NCBI RefSeq assembly: GCF_000972845.2
Contig: NC_040022.1
Location: 10,957,422-11,021,421 of the forward strand
Reading direction: 5' to 3'
Origin: Larimichthys crocea
Lineage: Eukaryota; Chordata; Actinopteri; Sciaenidae
Length of the DNA: 64,000 nucleotides
Shown: one piece after another, positions 12,990 through 26,386 of the stretch
How the letters are laid out: every line of letters begins with the position of its first letter
Position numbering within the stretch: position 1 is the stretch's first letter
Position numbers and translations under genes: made by a program
Notes under the pieces: model-generated
The model's database searches: none
What the model saw: the letters and a program-made list of their open reading frames with translations, nothing else
Told to the model about the DNA's origin: nothing

Positions 12990-14989
12990 CAAAGCAAAAA
13001 AATGATAAATAAAATTAAAAAAAAGACATTTCAGTGACAATGATTTCAGAAGTCAAAACCTTAATTCACCGCAAACCAGGAGAATTGAGTTAGTCACAGG
13101 TTTTTTCCATGTCTCCACATTAAATGCTTGGGGGCATGGTTTCTTTTTCTGTGGATTAGAACTTTAAAGTCACGATACTTGAAAGGTAAAGGTGGGTTGA
13201 ATTTACATATGGGTTACCTTTGCCTGCGGTACATCCAGCAAGCGTATTTGTCAAACATATAATATGCATTATGTATACACAAGCAAACCTACAGGCACAG
13301 GGTTCTCATGGAACATTAGGAAAGTGCTTTTTCATCTTGAGGCAAGTGTCACCTTGTGCAACCATATACAGTCTAAGAAAGTCTCTAAGATAACAAACAG
13401 TAGTTGGAGTCTTACAGTTCGTTCATTCATCTTTAAGATACAGATTAGTATTTGACTATAATATGTGATATCGCCAACCAACATAATCATTATTAGGTTA
13501 TTTATTAATAAATAAATGAATGAAAGGGAAAATTTCTAGAAATTCACAACCCTGTTTTCAGAAATTGCAATTAGATCTAAACCGTAAGTACTGTTCTAGT
13601 ATCTAAAAAGGCACAATACAGCGCTCCCCCACCCTGTGCACAAAGGGCTAAACAAACTGGAAATGGACTGGGCTTTATGGGGCTCATACTGAGCTATAAA
13701 ACGTCTTAACTGGTATCTAATCCTGGGGATCAGCTTGGCTTCACAACACAGTTGCCACAAATGCCTATGCTTACATTGTCGCTGCTACCTCATTTGACTG
13801 GAAAAACATCAACCTCGGATGACTCAAACTGGGTCATCACGCAGACGTTGCAACACCAGAGCAACGTCACCTTTAACCTAAACCTGATGATGGGTTCACT
13901 GCGCGGTCAGCTGTCAGCTGGAGTCTTGACATTTGAATCAATCACGTCAACAAAACATCAAGATGTATAGATAAAAGAATTAGGACAATAAAGATGGTGG
14001 TGGCTTAGGGGGACACTCAGACGGGAACAGGGGTTTACTTGTCTTTTGGTCCCCCCCATACTACCTGGGCTTCTTGCCAGATGATTCAAACATACCCATC
14101 TTTATGGTTTTGTAAATGAGGCATGGAACATGCAGAGAGGACCAAACTCTACTGCTTCATTAATCCTTCATGCTACTCAGTGTTGGAGCTGGAGTGTTTG
14201 TTGTGCTGTCAAAGCATTCGGGCAGCACAATCATGCCTCATTAACATGGTGAAAATTATTACATGATGAGTAGGGACGAGCGCAAACAAAACAAAAGGAA
14301 TTCCCACACAAACAAACTTGTGTACACAAAAGATACTGATACACAAAGATGGACATGTCTACCACCCACAGCACGCACACACACAGACACACACGATTCT
14401 GTTTCCCCACAGTGTGTGGACACATGATCTAACTGTGGGTTGACGTACAGCAAAGTAAATGTCACAAAGGCTTTGAAATGATGGATGGCTCTGCACACAG
14501 ACATATATATATGTCTGTATGAGAGCAAAGAAAAGGAGTTGGGAGAATAATTCCACAAATGTCAGACCACCATTTGTCACATTGATACATCAGACAAAAG
14601 ATAAACTTAGAACATCCTGAGTGGACTTCTGTAATTCACCTTTAATTTGAGGCATTTCAAACTATTATATACAATCACCACTGTGGATAATATTGGCTGA
14701 TTTGAGCTTATTGCATATGTGTGTAGATAAGTGCTGAGGCACTGCAGTCCAGAACTGCATTGGGTTTTATTAGATCAGTTTAAGCATATTTAGACATCAA
14801 AGTTTGTAATGTAACTGTTCGTTGTGGTTTGGGTTAGACAAGACAATAGTTGCATAGTTGGTGGATTTTATTTTCCCGTTGAAGCTTTGATTAATGTCCT
14901 TTGTCAGTGCGCCTCATAGTGTATCCCCATTACACTGTCACATCGATATCATCATTTAACATCAGAGTGTACAAGCAAAGAATAGCAAG
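12990..14989. other. gene-free stretch
   Basis: Nothing recognised apart from short ACACAC tracts near 14370. ORFs of up to 99 aa over those tracts are low complexity. Confidence 0.45.
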
Positions 14990-15110
14990 ATTCCAGTTAC
15001 ACAAGAATTGCAATTCTGATCTGATAATAGCCAGGTCTAGTGTTGCAGCAGAGAGGCTGTTCTCCTCTGCTGGAGACATTTAATATAATAATATTAAATG
15101 GCAGTTTTAT
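14990..15110 (+). pseudogene. relic of a hAT transposase C-terminal dimerisation domain
   Basis: The plus strand reads A-R-S-S-V-A-A-E-R-L-F-S-S-A-G-D-I and then a stop. This is the signature start of the hATC dimerisation region (usually S-S-x-x-S/A-E-R-V/L-F-S-x-A-G). Only this piece is left and the frame around it is broken. Confidence 0.6.
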
Positions 15111-16084
15111 GCAAGCCAGATGTTACTCTGAAGTTGCTCTGATATGCTATTTGACGGCTGTTTCTCATTCCACAGGCTACAAAGACAACGGATCAGGATT
15201 ACAGGAACCAGAATAGCTGCTGAGGATTTATGACCTAAAGATCAGGACAGACACAGAAGTCTTTAACACGTTGTCTTTGTCAGTCACATTCATTTCAAAC
15301 TATGAGTCTGTCACACAGACATGGAAATTAGTCATTCATCTACCAGCTAAACCAAACAAAACATGTCGACACATTTTCACCAGCCAATGTGAACAGTGAC
15401 GAGTTGTGCAGAGCCAATTATAGTGAGCTGCAAAAACATTCCACCACGTTCACGGTCACACGGTTCATGTTTCATGTACCACTTGGATTACCTAAACTAC
15501 AGCCTGATACCTTGATTTCATATGGTCTGTGAATTATTTCGGCACGCCGACTTTGGCACTATGTGGGTACATACAGTGATCCCGGCAAAGATTCAAGGGA
15601 AAAGGGGGAAACAAGCATCCTTCAAGTACTACACAGGTAAAGAGCGAGGCCAGCCACACTTCGGAAAATGCTAGGTTAGTTAGGTAAGCTAGGTTGGCCA
15701 GGCTTAAAATGAATTTCCAGCAAAGGAAAATGCAAATGAATAATAGTTAGTTAGCTGGTAGTGCTAATTCTCCAGTCAGTGCTGTAAAACCATTGCAGAA
15801 GAAGACATTGCAATGAGATGACGGAATCAAAAGAGCTCAAATGAACAAAAACACACTGTGGAAATCCTCTGCAGTCTCTTTATCACTCCACACAGATTTG
15901 ACGTTTTTGTCTGCCGCCAGTGTTAATCTCTCCAGTGGAGCAGAAGCTTCAGTGGATATTTAAGTCACATGCCTCATGTATGTCTTTATGCACTGAACTT
16001 TGTTGCATCGAGCGACTCACACAAGCATAAAGCCTTTATGTGAAATACTGAAAATGAGCACAGAAACAGGTGGATGTAGATTTA

Positions 16085-16190
16085 CTTGACAGCAATTGTT
16101 CAGTTCAAGGCCCAGCATCACTCGCCCGTTAAGAGTGAAAATCACCTCGCCGCAGTTACTTCCCGTGTGAAAAGTTTGGACACCCCTGAT
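16085..16190. repeat. Charlie-like hAT right-end fragment
   Basis: GAAAAGTTTGGACACCCCTG is the inverse of the common hAT (Charlie-type) terminus CAGGGGTGTCCAAACTTTT. The matching left end was not found. Confidence 0.45.
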
Positions 16191-17260
16191 CTGAAGCGTG
16201 CTGGGAAAGCAGCCACGTCGTGTTAACACTGGATATTCTGACGCACAGCTGGGGCTGAACAATAATCATATTGCTTGTCAGAAACAGTGCATTGCAAATG
16301 GAGATGTCACCCTTGGGCCTCGAAGCTTTCATCTGCATCTCTGAGCTTGTGTATGAACAAGACCGAAAATAAATTGAACACTTTGTACACATTTATTCTA
16401 ACACCGGATCTCTTTTTTACGCTGTGGAAATAGTGGGGATTATTTAGTAGAATATGAGCGCTCATGTGACTGATTCAACCAAAATTCCCCTGGCAAGAAG
16501 TGAATACTGCGTTTCTGTTCAGACACTTCGTTCAGAATGCTGATGTTCTCTTTGGAGCTCCCTCTGAATAACATTATAGGGATAAACTTCCAAGAACTCT
16601 ATTTCTGCTTATCAAAAAGCAGACAAATGATATTCTGACTATAGTATTTCAGTGAGTAAATTGGCTCTCCTGATTCAGCCTATAGATTTTCAGCCGTCTC
16701 TTTGAGCCTCTTATACTATTATGTTCTTTTCAAATTCTTCGGTACTTTAGATTAAAATGCTGACCAAACAGCATGTAAATTTATTCACTTCCTACCTCTG
16801 GGCTGAGATGAGGTCTGATACGATACCTACACTTATATTTGCCAGTAATAAAGTGTCTACGTGTGTAAGATACTTCCAGGAATTGCCATAACAGCCTAAG
16901 AGTCTGCTAAAACTGCAGGCATGTGGAGATTTTTAGTTCTAAATCAATATAATATATCATAATTTTTGATGTACAATTTTTTAATCAAATCAGAATCGTG
17001 ATTCTTAAATGATATCTATTTTTTTTGTATTTGGGTGTGTGTACTAACTGTGGGGTTAAGTGTACAGTGTAGTGGCATTTTCCGAAGTACTTGCAAAAAC
17101 AGACGATGGACTAACAGATTCACCTGATTACAAGTCAGTGTAGCAAAATTATTTAAAATCAGTTATTTCATGGCAGAAAGAGGGATTTAAATGTTTTTTC
17201 AATCACTAAGATTGTGGACAAGTACTGTATGTCTCAAGTATGCCTCAAATCTTTGTATTT

Positions 17261-17330
17261 TACAGAGTTTCCTAATGGACAGTAAAGTAAACTGCTGCCA
17301 ACTGTAGCTGCTGTTAGCTAATGTTAGCTC
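17261..17330. repeat. dispersed repeat pair E, copy 1
   Basis: TACAGAGTTTCCT, ATGGACAGT then AAGTAAACTGCTGCCAACTG and TAGCTGCTGTTAGCT are shared almost base for base with 37158-37229. Its full extent and class are unknown. Confidence 0.55.
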
Positions 17331-20300
17331 AGTACACAATGTGGCTTCAAGAGTTCAAAACCATGAGTGTGGGTTTTAGGAAGGAATGAGCTACACTTCT
17401 TTAGTATATGCCCCCAATACACAACAATAATATGAGTTCAGACTTACTTTTGTGGATCCAGGATGCATCTAAGAAAAGTACAATAGAGCAAAGGAAGGCC
17501 TGTACTAGACAGGAAGTGCCTCCATTAGCAGGCCATTAGAGGCTGCTGGTAATTACATAGAGGTCTTGGGTGGCACAGATGAAAACAAAGAATATGCCTT
17601 AAAGTGATGACCCGCTCCACACTCTGCTGGGTGAGTGGTAGATTAGCTGACAAAATGACGTACAGTGTGACTAACCTGTGCAAAAGGCCATCAAACTGTC
17701 TGGGCAATTGTTCACCGTCGGTCCAGGTAATGAATCGCCATTAGAGAGTAAGTGTATTTTTAACAGTTAAAAGACTATATTCCATAACCTTGAATCATTT
17801 TTCAGCATAAGAGTGCTGCTGTGCCTCAGAGTTTGATACAGACTGCCAACCCTGAAAACTAAAATGAATTAAAAATTTAATTCAAACTAACTGCCTTATG
17901 ATTAACTCATTTTTGCTTTTACGTAGGGTAATGCATTTTTTGCCTTTGGGTCTGGCAAGTACATATTCATGTGTTCATGTAGGGCTCACAGCCAATATTA
18001 TTAATGCAACATTTAAAGAACTCTATAATTTAAGCTGAGGGGGAACAGTGCATGTTCAGTGGTTCTGAGTGGGTTGAACGCCCAGCGGCCTGTAAAGGCA
18101 TTTAACTGAGAGACTCAGTGTTTGGATACAACTTCTACTTCTCAAAAAACCTCTTAAACAGTAACAGCAGGACATGCAATAACAAATGATTTATTAATAT
18201 GAGCAGGCTGAGATATGTGATGAAGAGTGCTGCGCTATGATAAATAATGAAGAAATTCATGTGTGTGGAAGAAACTGTGGAACTCGTAATTTCACGGTGT
18301 ATCACAGACTGTGCGCAATCTACATTCTTTCATTCTTACTTTTAAATTGATGATCATATCTTATTTTTAGATGATTTTTCAATTGAATATAGCGCAGTGA
18401 AAAATGAAACGTTTGCCTGGTTAATGTGATTTTCACCAGCTGCTGTCTGTTCTCAGCCAAAGACTGCGAGGAAAAACAAAGGACACTCTCTAACACTCCG
18501 CATATGATTTAGGTAATGACGTCATTATCAATTTGAGGAGAAACTCCCAGTTCAGGTATGATACAGATCATATCAATAATTTCAAATGATCAGTGTCGCA
18601 GCTCTCTGCAGAATTCAGAGCAAGAAGTAGAATGAGTTTAACTCATTGAAATACTTCCTGGAGTGTTATTGGTGTTCATAAGAAGACATACTTTCTTATT
18701 TGATTTTTTGAGTTTCAGTTTTAGGCTGAATATCAACGAATGTCAAAGAAGTATACGTATACGATCACTCGCCCACCTAGGGTGAATTTCCCAAAAATAT
18801 GTGGAACATTTATCTCCAAATTAACAAGCAGACTTATGTCTTACAGAATTTTTTATTTGGGGTTCGGGTTAGGGTGGGATCCATGGGAGGCCACAGCAAC
18901 GCTACCTGTGAGGTAGCCTGACATTCACTGATTGGCTGGAGAAAGTCACATTATTCTTCTCCTTCACTGAGAGACGTGGGGTTCTGTTTTTAAAGCCCAT
19001 GGAAGTGACCATATATAGCTCCTCGCCGATAAAGGGTTAAGTAAGTACAACCAGAACGTGTCTGATATATTTAATCTGCATTTCATGTCTCCTGCTGCAA
19101 GTTTTGAATATTAACCAGGCTGAGTGTTTCTGTCATCTCAGCAGAGAAAAGATGATTAGACATCTTTGATTTTAGCTATTTATAATTAAAACACAAACTA
19201 AGTAGATTTGACAAAGGATTCAGATTTCACTATTCAATCACTGCCATATCAGACAACAATATTACCATTTACATCATGCAGCATCGGTGTCTTACAATGC
19301 TCACAGCTGATGATCTCTCTGCTCATTAGTTATTTATTACACATATGAGAGCCTTCACATCACATTCTTTCTCAGTGCTGAGTGCAGGACAGTTTTGCTG
19401 AACCGAAAGCTAATATGACCGTACCATAACCCCACCAATGCCAGCCAGTCACTCTAGTTTCTTCCTGCTCAGCAAACCTGGTGTGCCTCACTGCTGGAAG
19501 TTAGTGCGGTCAGTGGCACTAAGGCTGCATGAATATGACACATCAATTTCTGCATTAAGCATGAACCACTGACACTTGCACAGCTCATTTTAGTATTGCA
19601 AATATAACGTGCTGCAGCTCCATCCAGCTCTGATCTGTGTGTGATTACAGCGCTATTAAAGGGGTGCTGAACATGTTGTAAATCTGCATCAGGGTAACTC
19701 AAAAGTGTGAAAATGATTTAGGGTGTGTGAGACAAAGTTCTATCAAATCGCATCCACCATGACTCCCACTGCACTAATCTCTCTGCTCTGCCCACAATTA
19801 CTCAGCAGGCGATAATAAGACAACCATCACCCATTGTCTGTACATTTCTCAGCAGGGGAGGTACCACTTTACAGTGAAAATACACACACACACCTAATTT
19901 AAAGACAGCGGGTAGTGGTAGAAATCCTTTGTTGCTCATGAAAAACAATGGATGATGGGGTCTTGCAATACATGTTTGTGTCTGTGCTGTCATTATTCAT
20001 ATGTGCTGACATTTTTATTGTCCGAAAATATGTTCTGTCACCTGTAATAACTGAGTTTATCTTTTAGTTGTCTAACAGCTTTGTCATATCACAACTATTT
20101 TTCCCCAAATATGAGGGATCTTTGATCTATGTTATTCATTTGCCGTGGTCGTCGAAAAAAACTCATCATTGAAATATCATTTTTTTATCAAATATTATGA
20201 CGAATGCAGCAGATGTAATGTGTAAAAAAGAACACTTCTGCTGCCACGTGTACAAACTCAACGCTGTCAGGAAATAAGTGGCACAGAAGTGAATTAAGCT

Positions 20301-20387
20301 CCTGGAAAGCACTTCCTCTCACAGATTATGTACATAATTCTTTATGACTTGTGTTTTTGTACAACTTTTCTGTAAAACTGTAAAATA

Positions 20388-22180
20388 ATGCTGTTTTGGT
20401 TTCTCTTCAGCACTGTAGCCAGGCTAACAGAGAATCACAGCTATACTGAACCATCTATTACCTTAGGTTTAAGTAGCAATGACTTCATGAGCTTCTTTAA
20501 GATTATAACTATTAGAGACAAAATCCATCACCTCTTGCCCTCAACAGGCATTGATCTGCATTCTGATACAGCAAGTTTGGAAACAGCTGTAAAACCTGAT
20601 ATGTATTTAGACTGTTTTTCTCCCATCAACCTTCATCAAATAACTTTAATCATTACTGCAGCTAAGCCGTCAACCTGTCTCTTAGACCCCATCCCAACCA
20701 GGCTGCTCAAGGATGTTTTACCTCTAGTTAGTCATTCTTTATTGGATACGATTAATCTGTCTTTATTATCAGGATATGTACCACAGTCCTTTAAGGTAGC
20801 TGTAATTAAACCTCTTCTTAAAAAGCCCACTCTAGACCCAGAGGTCTTAGCCAACTACAGACCAATATCAAACCTTCCCTTTCTGTCTAAGATACTTGAG
20901 AAAGCTGTAGCTAATCAGCTGTGTGACTTTCTCCATAACAATAGTCTATTTGAGGATTTTCAGTCAGGATTTAGAGTGCATCATAGCACAGAGACCGCAT
21001 TAGTCAAAGTTACAAATGACCTCCTAATGGCATCAGACAAAGGACTCATCTCTGTACTTGTCCTGTTAGATCTTAGTGCTGCATTTGACACTATTGACCA
21101 TCAAATTCTTTTACAGAGACTGGAACATCAAATTGGCATCAAAGGAACCGCCCTAAGCTGGTTTAATTCGTATTTTTTAGATCGTTCTCAGTTTGTTCAC
21201 GTCAATGATGAATCCTCCATGCATACCAAAGTTTGTCATGGAGTCCCACAAGGTTCTGTACTCGGACCACTTCTATTTAGCTTATATATGCTTCCTTTAG
21301 GGAACATTATTAGGAATCACTCTATCAATTTTTATTGTTATGCTGACGACACACAATTATATTTATCGATCAAGCCTGATGCAACCAATCAGTTAACTAA
21401 ACTCCAAGCATGCCTTAAGGATATAAAAAACTGGATGACCTACAATTTTTTGATGCTAAATTCAGACAAAACTGAAGTTCTTGTAATTGGACCCAAACAC
21501 CTCAGAAACTCTCTTTCTAGAGACTTAGTTACTTTAGATGGGATCACCCTGGCCTCCAGCTCCACTGTAAAGAATCTTGGAGTTGTTTTTGATCAGGATT
21601 TGTCCTTTAATGTCCATATAAAACAAATTTCGAGGACTGCATTCTTCCACTTACGTAACATCGCTAAAATCAGACGCATTGTCTCTCAAGCGGATGCAGA
21701 AAAACTAGTCCACGCATTTGTTACTTCTAGGCTGGACTATTGTAACTCTTTGTTATCAGGCTGCTCTAATAAGTCTCTTAGGACTTTGCAGTTAATTCAG
21801 AATGCTGCTGCACGTGTTCTGACAGGAACCAAGATCAGAGATCACATCTCTCCCATTTTGGCTTCCTTGCATTGGCTACCTATTAAATCTATAATAGAAT
21901 TTAAAAGTCTTCTCCTTACTTATAAAGCTCTTCATGGTCAGGCACCATCATATCTAAAAGAGCTCATAATACTTACTACCCCTCTAGAACACTGCGCTCT
22001 CAGGACGCTGGGTTCCTTATGGTTCCTATAGTCTCCAAAAGTAGATTGGGAGCCAGAGCTTTCAGCTATCAGGCTCCTCTTCTGTGGAACAAACTACCAT
22101 TCTGGGTTCGGGAGGCCGACACGGTCAACACTTTTAAGAATAGACTTAAGACTTTCCTTTTTGATAAAGCCTATAGTTAG
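20388..22180 (+). pseudogene. LINE reverse transcriptase, frameshifted near 21993
   Basis: The open frame 20388-22031 (547 codons) holds the RT core: A-N-Y-R-P-I-S-N-L near residue 158, the catalytic Asp in A-F-D-T-I-D-H at about 234, [10 protein letters not shown] near 286, and C-Y-A-D-D at 317-321. The C-terminal part has R-L-D-Y-C-N-S-L-L and L-H-W-L-P-I. The frame then shifts: the C-terminal tail (ending L-F-D-K-A-Y-S and a stop at 22178-22180) continues in another frame, which fits a single-base loss near 21993. With the 5' half also missing, the copy is dead. The first Met is not the original start. Confidence 0.88.
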
Positions 22181-22590
22181 GGCTGGCTCAGGTCATCCCT
22201 TAGTTATGCTGCCATAGGATTAGACTGCCGGGGGACTCATTATTACTACCATATCTGCTACTGTGGTCATTTTATCATTCATTGTGATTCATTGTCATTT
22301 TATCAGTCATTGTAATTGTACAATATGTTTGTGTTGATTTGTCCTGTACACGTGACATCCATTGCACGTCTGTCCGTCCTGGGAGAGGGATCCCTCCTCT
22401 GTGGCTCTTTCTGAGGTTTCTTCCACCTTTTTTCCCTGTTAAAGGTTTTTTGTGGGCAAGTTTTTCCCTCACTTGAACCGAGGGTCTAAGGACAGAGGGT
22501 GTCAATCCCTGTACAGATTGTAAAGCCCTCTGAGGCAAATGTACTTTGTGACTTTGGGCTATACAAATAAAATTGAATTGATTTGATTTG
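20388..22590 (+). mobile_element. 5'-truncated L2/Rex1-like non-LTR retrotransposon (LINE)
   Basis: A reverse-transcriptase frame is followed by about 400 bp of 3' UTR and an A/T-rich tail with ATAAAATTGAATTGA, the 3' repeat type seen in L2/CR1-group LINEs. The 5' endonuclease part is missing, as expected from incomplete reverse transcription during insertion. The similar tails at 36780 and 50810 are shorter relatives of this group. The clade name is from recognition of the protein and tail, not a search. Confidence 0.9.
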
Positions 22591-22941
22591 AAATTGATTT
22601 AAAGTTAATTAAAAACGTTCATCATTCTGACCAATAGGAATGAGTTTTTTTTTCACCTGCTATATGTTAATGTTAGCATGCTAACATGCTCACAATGCAG
22701 ATACAACGTTTACCGTGTTCATCGGCTTCGTTTGGGTTGTTAGCAGCGTTTTTTAGCAGGTTTTTCTAACCTCGTCAAAGTCATTATGTTTCAGCCACGG
22801 GGAACAATTAATGTCAGCACCACAGTCCATTCATTGGGCATTGAGATATTTACATCTGGACAAAAAGTGGTGGACAGCCCAGCTGCTGTTCATAAAGCTG
22901 CTAATGATGCTAATGTGGATAAAATATCTTCAAATCAAGAC

Positions 22942-23293
22942 TTAAAGGTGCAGTGGGTAAAATCTGGGGCCTCTATTTTCAGAATAAGGCAGGCATGGAA
23001 TATAATATTCATAACTATTTTCATGCATGTATAATCACCTGAAAATAATTGTGTTTTCGTTACTTAAAAATTCTCCTACAGTCTCTCTACAGCAGGGGCG
23101 GGTCCTCTTTCATGGAGGCCGCCATGTTGATACTGTTTCTACAGGAGCCCAGAACAGACAAACTAAATACTGACTCTAAACACAGCCTTTGTGAGGTTGT
23201 TTTTCCTTTACACTAGGTAGGCAAAGGTGATGTGAGGTGATTGCAGCGATTACACCATTAGATGCAACAAAATCCTACACACTGGTCTTTTAA
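22942..23293. mobile_element. TTAA-flanked MITE, family A copy 2
   Basis: It starts TTAAAGGTGCAGTGGGTAAA and ends CCTACACACTGGTCTTTTAA, with the same body as 32495-32830 in the same orientation. It has no coding frame. It lies about 350 bp after the LINE tail. Confidence 0.7.
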
Positions 23294-23792
23294 TTTAAAA
23301 CATATGTAAAACATCAGCTCTCCATTTGGAAACAAAGCTTTCATAAACTAATCCCACACAGATACTCAACACTGTCATCATACCACAGAAGTAAGTAAGT
23401 AAGTCAGCCTCAGGAAGTTACTTGAACTGAATGAGTTGTCGTTGGAAATAAACTAAAACAAGATTTCTCAAAACACTGAAAAGGCTAATAAGCTCATGCC
23501 AACGCACGTCTCAGCGTCTAATTAAAAAGATTTATCCAAGAGCAAAAAACCTGAAGGCTTCACCCATCTGCTGACGGAGAAGGAAACTCTTGTCCTTTTC
23601 CCGCCTTGTTGCTGCACGAGTGAGCCCCGCAGGGGGAAACAAACACAATTATTCCACTGACAAATAAAACGCTGATTTCACTCACTTTCTGCCTGAAATA
23701 ACCAGCCTTGCGTCAGACTGTGTCACCCATGTGTACATAGAATCAGCTACATCGCATGACACTGATGAGGATTTGAATTTGAATGTGTCCAA

Positions 23793-23794
<2 letters not shown>

Positions 23795-23835
<41 letters not shown>
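23795..23835. repeat. (TG)n microsatellite
   Basis: A pure TG run of about 20 units in gene-free DNA. Confidence 0.93.
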
Positions 23836-23836
<1 letters not shown>

Positions 23837-24062
23837 CTGAATGTCATCTTCACTTCACCTGCTTTAACCGTTTTTTCAGTTTTTTACCATTATTTCACCC
23901 CTGAGCTGTCAGATAAATAGCCTTCAGTTATATCAGTTGATGTTGTCTCTTGGTTTTAGCAGTCATGCATGATGAGCTGCATGTAAATCATTTTAATAAG
24001 CTTCTCCACCCTGCTATTTTAAATTCCATAGGGAATTTGTGGCAGTAATGCAGGTGACTTAC

Positions 24063-24269
24063 ACTCGTGGAGCTGCTTCAGTGGCTTCATTTACATTTGA
24101 GTTTGGTAACTCATCAGCCTGCTGCCACAGTAAGATGAAGAAGATAAAGCAAAGAGAACCGACCTGGTGGTGAGAGGAGGGAGACGGAGGCCGGTCTTCC
24201 TCATTGACACAAACATCAGATGGCAGAGCGTCCTCACTGAAGTACACTTCTCACAGCAGTCTGGTAAAT
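24063..24269 (-). other. unrecognised exon-like block
   Basis: The minus strand has a good acceptor (ttgtttcag before 24269), a possible donor CAG/gtcggt at 24163 and a strong donor gtaagt at 24062. One frame reads V-Y-F-S-E-D-A-L-P-S-D-V-C-V-N-E-E-D and continues through a hydrophobic run (about 24110-24160) to E-A-T-E-A-A-P-R. That frame has a stop just after the acceptor, while the frame open at the acceptor is less protein-like. No partner exons were found. It may be a real exon of an unplaced gene or chance. Confidence 0.2.
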
Positions 24270-25688
24270 CTGAAACAAGACGCAAAAGATAACTTAAGTT
24301 TAAATTTCTTTAAAATGTGACACTTGGACTTTATTGAAATCTGCATGTCTTGTTATATGCTTAATTTTAATCAAGTCAAGTCTATTTTTACATAAACTGC
24401 TGTTCAAAAAGTTCCCGTGGATTGTTTCCCGTGAAGTTGGAGATTTTAACATGGGGGCCTATGGAGACTGACTCATTGTGGAGCTCATTTGAGGAACTGC
24501 AGTGAATGCATTGGCTTCACTTCACGAACACTTGGTAGAAACTTTTAAAGACTACATGCAGACCAAATGAATCACAATTTAACTAATATATAATAATTTT
24601 GCCTTACATGTGTGTTATGGAAATAAAAATCATTGTATCTTGTGCAGAGTAGGAGTAATTTGGATCCATTAAGTTGAATCAAACCATCAAGTTAAGACGT
24701 TAAACTTATTTAAATGTGGACAGCTCTTTACTGATCCTGCCTCATTATGCCTTTAAACTCACCGGGACACAACAGCTCTTTCAGCTTCATGTCATTTTGA
24801 ATTCAATTATGTGCTGGAGAATATATAGGCCACCACTGTGTGTGTGTGTTTGTCCTGTACTTATTAAGCTGATTTAGTTTAAGTGAGAAAAAAATGAACT
24901 ACGATGTGAATGCTCAGACTCTTTATAAGAGGGTCAACTCGTGCCTAAAATAGTCTCATGACTCTGATAGGGAAGAATTTCCCAAGTCAGAGACCTTTTC
25001 CAAAGTCTTCAGTTTAAACACCGACTGCCAGCTTTGACCTGGTGAGCGTTATGAAAACCGAAGATTGCACTGTCAAACGTGGGGCAATAATGATGTAACG
25101 TATGTGACGAGACGTGTGAAGCTGGTAGCCTGAGGCAAAAACCTGAAACATTTCTGAACCAAGAAAAAAATAAAAATCACATTGACCTGAGGTTGACCCT
25201 CACCATCAGACTATGTGTTGTTTCCACTCTATTTACCTCCTATGGAGAGTCTAGTCACGTACGTGTCACTGCCTGAGGCTGCTATTTCCTCCACTTGCAG
25301 AACACGCTCACTGGATTCAAGTTAAAATACATCAGAAAATCTCTACATGACATGTTATATCATTGTAAATTGAATGCTTTTATTTCGGATCATTAGTCAG
25401 GCAATTAGCAGGATACCTTCTAATAAAGTATACATCATGCACTAAGCAGACATGAGCACTGTGGTCTCTGACCCTAAAACTAAGGTACACACCAACCCAA
25501 AAACCCATTAGACCCTGCTCAGTGTAAGTCCTCTCGGGTGCAGGCTTACAGGAGTAGAAGAGGCAAGAACTGAGTGCTTCCAACATTGTGGATCTGTCTG
25601 AATACGTTTGGAACATGACCTTTCCTGCACGGCGCCTCTCTTATTTAAAGTCTCCTTCTGTCTTGATCTCGACTCCCTGTTGTCGTTG

Positions 25689-25694
25689 TCTCTG

Positions 25695-25725
<31 letters not shown>
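25689..25725. repeat. (CT)n microsatellite
   Basis: A near-pure CT run with a few TG interruptions. Confidence 0.9.
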
Positions 25726-26386
25726 TCCCATCTTTCCCATCCCACTCAAATGTTGAGAACAGCAGGATGCAAGGACAATACTCTTTCACAACGTGAGCTT
25801 TACTGTACAAGATTGCTTCAGCCCCCTGAGGGGAGGAGTAAGGGCCTCGACCTCCTTGCAGAAGTTCACTCTGAGCGGGGAGTCCATCCTTTTAATGCAA
25901 TCCCTGGAACACTTCCTGTTATGGCCACTCCTAACTCCGGTCTCTGTTCCTTTCTCCATAGGGCAGAGAGTCCATGTGTGTGTGTTGCATACTACATGCA
26001 TGGAGAACATTTGTGTTTGTGTGGAAGCGAGAGTCTTCCCTGGAGGGGCGAGAGCTTGTTATAAAGTCTTTCTGTCATTCCACTGAAGCAGGGCTGTTTT
26101 TTTTTTTATCTTGTCTTTCCTCTTATCCCCTTAAACAATAAAAGCTTCTAAAAAAAGAAGAAGGAAAAAAAGATGCTTCTGAAAGAAAGACCGCACAGAC
26201 GGAGGGAGGAGACACCGAGAGCGAGAACAGAAGCTGCCGGGGCGAACGCGGTAAACAAGCAAACATGCCATCACTCGCGAATGATACCACCGTGCTATCC
26301 CGCCTCTGGGCCAATCACAGTCTCTGAAGGATGGCGGGGTGCAGTTAAAGGACCCATGAAGTCAAAACATTACATACAGTCACACA

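Larger units (their letters stand above)
15111..20387. other. gene-free stretch
   Basis: Apart from a Charlie-like end (16085-16190) and repeat pair E (17261), I see no gene, long ORF or defined element. Confidence 0.45.
23294..26386. other. mostly gene-free stretch
   Basis: Contains TG and CT tracts and the exon-like block at 24063-24269. The ORF at 25588-26064 runs through the CT tract and is not gene-like. Confidence 0.4.

Noticed and set aside
22275..22538. 87-codon minus-strand ORF
   Set aside because: It lies on the opposite strand of the LINE 3' UTR and has no family features.
25588..26064. 158-codon plus-strand ORF
   Set aside because: It runs through a CT microsatellite (Ser-Leu repeats), has no splice or domain evidence and overlaps other equal frames.
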